The notes beneath the pieces are model-generated. The model had not been told where the DNA came from. It saw only the letters and a program-made list of their open reading frames with translations, and did not search any database. 64,000 bases of DNA from Eubacterium sp. (lineage in GTDB: Bacteria; Bacillota; Clostridia; Oscillospirales; Acutalibacteraceae), in NCBI GenBank assembly GCA_015655975.1, contig DVEP01000018.1, positions 1-64,000 of the forward strand. The letters are read 5' to 3'. The number at the start of each line of letters is the position of its first letter. Position 1 is the stretch's first letter. The position numbers and the translations under genes were made by a program. Of the stretch, positions 59,157 to 64,000 are shown in pieces.

Positions 59157-60593
59157 TTATCTATATTCTTTATAAAACTCATATATGCCCGATTTTCTGT
59201 TTATCATTTCATCAAAACGGTCAATATATTCGTACGGATACTTGAAATTATAAATTCTTTCTATTTTCGTATCAACAGGAGAACGAAGTTTTGTTACCGC
59301 GCCTGCTCCGCAGCCGAAAACACTGTGTGTTTCGTCCATCATATACACATTGTACAATCCGTCTTTCCCGTCTTTGCACCAACCGACATTTTCAAGATTT
59401 CCGACGGTTTTACTTTGTCTGTACATATAATACGGATAGTACCCGTTGCTTTTCAGCGTGCTGAAACTGTAATCCACCATTTCGTTTGCTTGTTTTGGAG
59501 TGCAAACGGTTTTTTCTTTGTTCCCTGCCATATATGACGCAGTTTTCATTGCGAGAGAATGCACGGTAATGTTTTGTGCGCCGAGTTTTACGGCAGTATC
59601 TACACTGTTTTTGAAAGACTCAACAGTATCGTCGGGCAAGCCGGCGATTAAATCCATATTGATATTGTCAAAACCGCATTCACATGCGAGTTCAAACGCT
59701 TCAACAGTTTGCTTTGAATTGTGATTTCTGCCGATTGTTTCAAGAACTTCGTCGGAAAAGGTTTGTGGATTTATACTTATTCTCGTTGCTCCTGCATTTT
59801 TGATGGCAAGAAGTTTTTCTTTTGTAACAGTATCGGGTCTTCCTGCTTCAACCGTATATTCTTTCAAATTTGTTAAATCAAAGTTGTTTTCAACTGTTTC
59901 AAACAGTTTTGTGAGTTGTTCAGCCGAAAGAGTTGTAGGAGTGCCTCCGCCAAAATACACCGTTTCAAGCTGCAAACCGAGTTCTTTTGCGATTTTCCCC
60001 GTCTCTTCAAGTTCTTTGCAAAGCAGTTTTACATACGGTTCAACAAGTTTCTTTGCGCTTTGAGAATTTACAGAGTGCGATACAAAAGAACAGTACGAAC
60101 AACGAGTGGGACAAAACGGTATGGAAATGTAAAGTGAAAAAGAGTTGTTTTTCGACATTGAAATGATTTCGTTTTCGTGTTTCATAACTTCAAACGCGAG
60201 TTGAGTTTTTTGTCTGCTTACAAGGAGCCTGTTTTCAAAATCTGATTTTGCATTTTCACTTCCTATGCTTTCGCATATTCTGTGCATCAGTTTAGCAGGC
60301 CGTACACCTGTCAAAATGCCCCACTTTGAAATATAGTTTGACGCTTTGCAAAGACACCTGTAAAGAGTTCTGCAGGCTGTTGTTTCCAAATCAAAAGTTT
60401 CAGTATTTTCCGAAAAGTTAAAACAGCCGTCATTTGTTTTAACAGATGAATTTACGCAGTCTTCAAAGCAAATGACTTTTATATCTGCGCTTTTTTCTTC
60501 GTCAACAAATACAAATTTTTCAAAAGGAAAAAATATTCTGCATAGTTTTTCTATTTCGCATTTTAAATCTGAACAATTAGTATAAACTTCCAT
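59157..60593 (-). CDS. hemZ: Oxygen-independent coproporphyrinogen III oxidase HemZ
   Basis: A 478-residue radical SAM enzyme. An N-terminal domain of about 155 residues precedes the cluster motif SIPFCPTRCSYCSFVSH (CxxxCxxC). YFGGGTPTTL, the YTVEAGRPDTVTKEKL segment and NMDLIAGLPDDT follow, all typical of HemN-family enzymes. The N-terminal extension and the operon with relA-dtd-MBL identify HemZ. A true porphyrin role in a possibly heme-poor anaerobe is uncertain. Confidence 0.9.
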   Translation of the reverse strand: MEVYTNCSDLKCEIEKLCRIFFPFEKFVFVDEEKSADIKVICFEDCVNSSVKTNDGCFNFSENTETFDLETTACRTLYRCLCKASNYISKWGILTGVRPAKLMHRICESIGSENAKSDFENRLLVSRQKTQLAFEVMKHENEIISMSKNNSFSLYISIPFCPTRCSYCSFVSHSVNSQSAKKLVEPYVKLLCKELEETGKIAKELGLQLETVYFGGGTPTTLSAEQLTKLFETVENNFDLTNLKEYTVEAGRPDTVTKEKLLAIKNAGATRISINPQTFSDEVLETIGRNHNSKQTVEAFELACECGFDNINMDLIAGLPDDTVESFKNSVDTAVKLGAQNITVHSLAMKTASYMAGNKEKTVCTPKQANEMVDYSFSTLKSNGYYPYYMYRQSKTVGNLENVGWCKDGKDGLYNVYMMDETHSVFGCGAGAVTKLRSPVDTKIERIYNFKYPYEYIDRFDEMINRKSGIYEFYKEYR

Positions 60594-60595
60594 CT

Positions 60596-61213
60596 TTACC
60601 TCAACATTTCGTTGTGTTGTCTTTCAAAATCTAAAGTCGAGTCTTTTCCGTGACCTGAATAAACAATATAGTCGCCTTCAAGACTTGCTAACTTTTGCAA
60701 ACTGTTTTTCATATCCGTCATACTTCCTCCGGGGAAATCTGTTCTTCCGTATGAAAGTCTGAACAAAGTATCGCCCGTAAAAATTACATTTTCACATACA
60801 TAACAAACGCTTCCCTTAGTATGTCCCGGAGTTGCCATAACTTTAATTTCAAGGTCTCCGAGCAAAATCACTTTGCCGTCCCTTAAAAAGAAATCGGCTT
60901 TTACAGGCTCCTGCGTTCTGTCTCTCATACAGAATACGGCAAGAGACAATTTTGAACTTTCGAGCATTGGAGCGTCTTTTTCTCCGATATAGACAAGAGA
61001 GCCGTATTTTTCACGAACTTTCTTAACGCCTAAAATATGGTCGTAGTGTCCGTGTGTAAGCAAAATATACTTTGGCTTTTTATCTCCTATAAACGCCTCT
61101 ACTTCTTCATTAAAATCGGGACAGTCAATCAATGCACACTCCCCGCTTTTTTCATCTGTAAGCAAGTAGCAGTTGTTATCCATATTGCCTATTGTAAGTT
61201 TTTTAACTTCCAT
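60596..61213 (-). CDS. Metallo-beta-lactamase-fold hydrolase, glyoxalase II-like
   Basis: A 205-residue zinc hydrolase with THGHYDHILGVKKV (HxHxDH), TPGHTKGSVCYV, FTGDTLFRLSYGRTDFPGGS and the final His in VYSGHGKDSTL. The group includes hydroxyacylglutathione-hydrolase-like enzymes; in organisms without glutathione the substrate is unknown. It begins at the last base of dtd and ends 2 bases before hemZ. Confidence 0.9.
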   Translation of the reverse strand: MEVKKLTIGNMDNNCYLLTDEKSGECALIDCPDFNEEVEAFIGDKKPKYILLTHGHYDHILGVKKVREKYGSLVYIGEKDAPMLESSKLSLAVFCMRDRTQEPVKADFFLRDGKVILLGDLEIKVMATPGHTKGSVCYVCENVIFTGDTLFRLSYGRTDFPGGSMTDMKNSLQKLASLEGDYIVYSGHGKDSTLDFERQHNEMLR

Positions 61214-61662
61214 TATTTTAACTCCTTAGAATCAAGAATTATTGTAACAGGTCCGTCATTTAAAAGACTGACTTTCATATCTGCGCCGAAAATTCCTTTT
61301 TGAACATTTGAAACACCTGAATTTTCAAGTTCTGTACAAAACTTTTCATACAAATCGTTTGCAATTTCGGGCGAAGCCGAACCTATAAAGTTCGGTCTGC
61401 GACCGTGAGTACAGTCTGCAAGCAGGGTAAATTGCGAAACAACAAGCGCACTTGCATTAATGTCAAGCAAAGACAAATTCATTTTTTCGTTTTCATCTTC
61501 AAAAATTCTTAAATACGGAATTTTTTTCATCAGTTTTTCTATATCTTTTTCAGTATCTCCGTCGGCAACACCGAGAAGTATTAAAAAACCTTGTTCAATT
61601 TGCCCTGTTATTTTTCCATCAACCTTTACAGATGCCTGTGAAACTCTTTGAATTACTGCTTT
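61213..61662 (-). CDS. dtd: D-aminoacyl-tRNA deacylase
   Basis: A 149-residue enzyme that removes D-amino acids and glycine from mischarged tRNAs. Signature text is SQFTLLADCTHGRRPNFIGSASPE and GPVTIILDS, plus the N-terminal MKAVIQRVSQASVKVDG. ATG 61662 with GGAGA upstream is the family start; the frame extending to 61722 overlaps relA. It is the usual relA neighbour. Confidence 0.96.
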   Translation of the reverse strand, partial: KAVIQRVSQASVKVDGKITGQIEQGFLILLGVADGDTEKDIEKLMKKIPYLRIFEDENEKMNLSLLDINASALVVSQFTLLADCTHGRRPNFIGSASPEIANDLYEKFCTELENSGVSNVQKGIFGADMKVSLLNDGPVTIILDSKELK

Positions 61663-61666
61663 CATT

Positions 61667-63871
61667 TTAATCTCCGTTTCTTTCAATATGATAAACACCG
61701 TCAATTTTTGACAGCCTTGCAATTATATTGTCAAGATGTTCTCTGCCGTTAACGGAAACGCTGAGACTTGTTATGCAATTTCCGTCGTTGATTTGACGAG
61801 CGTTGAGCGACAGAATTTTAACACGCATATTTGCCATAAGTGTAGTTATATCGAGCAAAACTCCGTCTCTGTCAATAGCATAGACATTGAGTGCGGAAAC
61901 TGCGTTAACTTTAACAGAAGAATCCCAATGCGCATTTACCCAACGGTTAGGCTCCGGAGAATTTTCAATATCTTTAGGAACATTTACGCAATTTCTTCTG
62001 TGAATTGTCAGACCTTTTCCCCTTGTAATGAAACCTATAACTTCATCGCCGGGAACAGGATTGCAGCACTGTGCAATATTGATAAGACAATTATCAATTC
62101 CCTCAACAATAATTCCGCCGCTGTTTTTAGTCGGTTTTTGAACAATTTCTCCGACATTTTTGTTTTTAACCGTCGGCTGAGTAACTTTCCAATTTCTTGT
62201 ATATTCATCTTTTATACTCGGCATCAACTTTGAAATAATAAGTCCGCCGTAACCGAGAGCGGCATAAAAATCATCTACACTCTGACAATGTTGCTTTTCT
62301 GCGATTTTTTTAATGAATTTATCGTAATCGTCGTTTTCAAAACGGATATAGTTCTTTTTAAATTCATATTCAACCTGCGCCTTGCCCTCCTGAATATTTT
62401 CATCTCTGCGTTCGCGTTTAAACCAGGAGCGTATTTTATTTCTCGCCTCGCCTGTACGAACAATAGAAAGCCAATCTCTCGAAGGTCCCTTACCCGGTTG
62501 TTTCGATGTAATGATTTCCACTCGCTGACCCGTTTTTAATTTATAGTCAATAGGCACAATTCTTCCGTCAACTTTAGCGCCGACCATTTTGTGTCCTACT
62601 TCTGTGTGAATTAAATAGGCAAAATCAATGGCAGTAGAACCGCTCGGCAAACATTTTACTTCTCCGTTCGGCGTGAAAACATATATTTCTTCAACAGACA
62701 ATTCAACCTTGAAGTTTCGCATCATATCGAGCGGGTTGTCGGACTCTTCTCCTGTTTCAAGCATTCTTCTTACCCACTCAAGCCTATCGTCTTTTTGCTT
62801 GTTTGCCTGATTTGAACCGCTGAGTTTATACTTCCAGTGCGCTGCGATACCGTACTCGGCAGTTCGGTGCATTTCCCAAGTTCTGATTTGAATTTCAAAA
62901 GGAATACCTTTATAGAGAACTGTTGTGTGCAAGGACTGATACATATTGGGCTTTGGGGTAGAAATATAGTCTTTAAATCTACGCGGAATAGGCGTAAACA
63001 TATCGTGAACTATACCAAGAACATTGTAACAGTCAATAACGGTATTTACGATTATTCTTATTGCATAAATATCATAAATCTCTTCAAAAGATTTATTTTT
63101 CATATAAAGTTTTCTGTAAATGCCGTGAACACTTTTTACACGATGATAAATTTGTGCCGACTCAATATTTTTTATTCTGTCTTTTATAGATACGGTAATA
63201 TCGTTTAAAAACTTTTCCCCGTCGGTAATTTTAGCTTTTAATCGTTCTTCGATTTCTTCATATCCGATAGGGTCGAGATATGAAATAGCAATATCTTCAA
63301 GTTCCTCTTTGAACTGTCGAATACCCAAACGGTGCGCAATCGGAGCGTAAAACTCAAGCGTTTCAAGACTTTTTTCTCTTTGTTTGTAGTCGGGCCAAAA
63401 CTTTGCAGTCCGCATATTGTGAAGTCTGTCGGCAAGTTTAATAATGATTACCCTTATATCTTCATTCATAGCCATAAACATTTTTCTGATGTTTTCAGCC
63501 TGAACTTCCTCTCTGGTTGTAAGCGGAATTTTACCGAGTTTTGTTACGCCGTCAACAAGCAGTGCAACTTCCGAGCCGAATATATTTTGCACATCGTCAA
63601 CAGACACTTTTGTATCTTCAACAACATCGTGCAAAAGCGCGCCGATTAAACACTCGTTGTCCATACCTATTTCAAACAAAATCTTTGCAACTGCAACGGG
63701 ATGCATTATATACGGCTCTCCGGAGCGCCTGAACTGACCTTCGTGAGCTTTTTTTGCAATATTATATGCCTGTTCAATTTTTTCACAATCATATTGACCC
63801 GTTTCTTTTACCATTTTAAAGAACTCGTCAAATTTATCGTCATATTCAGAAACATCTATTTTAGTTTCCAT
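61667..63871 (-). CDS. relA: Bifunctional (p)ppGpp synthetase/hydrolase
   Basis: A 734-residue Rel enzyme of the stringent response. The HD hydrolase domain is intact (ALLHDVVEDTKVS, IKLADRLHNMRTA). The synthetase domain (KSVHGIYRKLYMKN, IYAIRIIVNTVIDCYNVLG), a TGS domain (YVFTPNGEVKCLPSGSTAIDFAYLIHTEVG), a zinc/CC region (NIAQCCNPVPGDEVIGFITRGKGLTIHRRNC) and a C-terminal ACT domain follow. Both activities should be present. The Shine-Dalgarno AAAAGGAGAGC lies inside the end of the upstream gene. Confidence 0.97.
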   Translation of the reverse strand: METKIDVSEYDDKFDEFFKMVKETGQYDCEKIEQAYNIAKKAHEGQFRRSGEPYIMHPVAVAKILFEIGMDNECLIGALLHDVVEDTKVSVDDVQNIFGSEVALLVDGVTKLGKIPLTTREEVQAENIRKMFMAMNEDIRVIIIKLADRLHNMRTAKFWPDYKQREKSLETLEFYAPIAHRLGIRQFKEELEDIAISYLDPIGYEEIEERLKAKITDGEKFLNDITVSIKDRIKNIESAQIYHRVKSVHGIYRKLYMKNKSFEEIYDIYAIRIIVNTVIDCYNVLGIVHDMFTPIPRRFKDYISTPKPNMYQSLHTTVLYKGIPFEIQIRTWEMHRTAEYGIAAHWKYKLSGSNQANKQKDDRLEWVRRMLETGEESDNPLDMMRNFKVELSVEEIYVFTPNGEVKCLPSGSTAIDFAYLIHTEVGHKMVGAKVDGRIVPIDYKLKTGQRVEIITSKQPGKGPSRDWLSIVRTGEARNKIRSWFKRERRDENIQEGKAQVEYEFKKNYIRFENDDYDKFIKKIAEKQHCQSVDDFYAALGYGGLIISKLMPSIKDEYTRNWKVTQPTVKNKNVGEIVQKPTKNSGGIIVEGIDNCLINIAQCCNPVPGDEVIGFITRGKGLTIHRRNCVNVPKDIENSPEPNRWVNAHWDSSVKVNAVSALNVYAIDRDGVLLDITTLMANMRVKILSLNARQINDGNCITSLSVSVNGREHLDNIIARLSKIDGVYHIERNGD

Positions 63872-64000
63872 TAAAAGCTCTCCTTTTAAGCATTTTAATC
63901 GTTTGTGTAGAATTCAAATCTGCTTTTTCTTTGACATTTTTTACTATTATATACCTATCTGTTTCTAAAATGCCGCATTCACAAAAAGCCTGTACGCAAT
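63861..64000 (-). CDS. C-terminal end of an upstream gene, possibly recJ (partial)
   Basis: An open frame enters from beyond the window and stops at 63861-63863, overlapping the relA start by 11 bases. The 45 residues visible begin CVQAFCECGILETDRYIIV and include ADLNSTQTIKMLKRRAF near the end. The pattern (helix, Gly-Ile-Leu, short strands, then Asp-Leu-Asn-Ser and basic helix) resembles the C-terminus of Clostridial RecJ exonucleases, which often precede relA. The fragment is too short for certainty. Confidence 0.45.
   Translation of the reverse strand, partial: CVQAFCECGILETDRYIIVKNVKEKADLNSTQTIKMLKRRAFNGN

Noticed and set aside
1..64000. CRISPR arrays, tRNA/rRNA genes, insertion sequences or prophage genes
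   Set aside because: No regularly spaced repeats, no cloverleaf-like sequence or CCA-ended arms, and no transposase or integrase reading frames were found.

Overview
The window reads as the chromosome of an A+T-rich, endospore-forming, Gram-positive anaerobe of class Clostridia. The evidence is the sporulation genes (spoIIGA, sigE, sigK, spoVB, yabP, yabQ), the ctsR-mcsA-mcsB-clpC stress operon, a CIRCE-controlled groESL, AdhE fermentation, oxygen-independent HemZ and several radical-SAM enzymes. A gut Oscillospirales/Ruminococcaceae-type organism is my inference, not something the sequence proves. Most genes lie on the minus strand. I see no phage, insertion sequence, tRNA, rRNA or CRISPR array.

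Layout. 0-6 kb: a fructose PTS operon fruR-fruK-fruA that also carries the general PTS genes ptsH and ptsI, behind an array of TGAAC operator-like repeats. 6-6.5 kb: rpmB and a well-delimited candidate small RNA with a CCCC loop. 6.5-9.8 kb: a glycerophosphodiesterase and a membrane protein/condensation-fold pair. 9.9-15.4 kb: an unfamiliar five-gene secretion cluster (membrane-anchored protein, secreted Cys-containing peptide, lipoprotein, duplicated ABC-2-like permease, ATPase). 15.6-28 kb: metabolism and transport (adhE with Rex-like sites, M20 peptidase and GPH symporter, AGE-family epimerase, Pit/DUF47 phosphate uptake, CorA, MATE). 28.6-33.6 kb: an orphan small gene and the clpC operon with two opposed CtsR boxes. 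33.6-40.5 kb: spoIIGA-sigE, cyclophilin, a GH2 glycosidase, an ABC exporter with an S26-like peptidase, and an uninterrupted sigK. 40.6-44 kb: a TatD-linked radical SAM protein and a vitamin B6 salvage module (ECF S-component, pyridoxal kinase, PdxR) with overlapping divergent promoters. 44-47.2 kb: antiporter, SPASM radical SAM enzyme and a lipoprotein with a degenerate transglutaminase domain. 47.3-53.5 kb: mnmA-cysK, groESL, a THUMP methyltransferase and a lone fumarase alpha subunit. 53.6-58.2 kb: the divIC-yabQ-yabP-rqcP-hup-mazG-spoVB block. 58.2-64 kb: a tight recJ-relA-dtd-MBL-hemZ-kinase operon.

The most promising undescribed item is the 9.9-15.4 kb secreted-peptide/ABC-transporter cluster. 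Next are the 6.4 kb candidate sRNA and the 44-47 kb radical SAM module. All functional statements rest on reading the sequence and on family knowledge; no database search was run.
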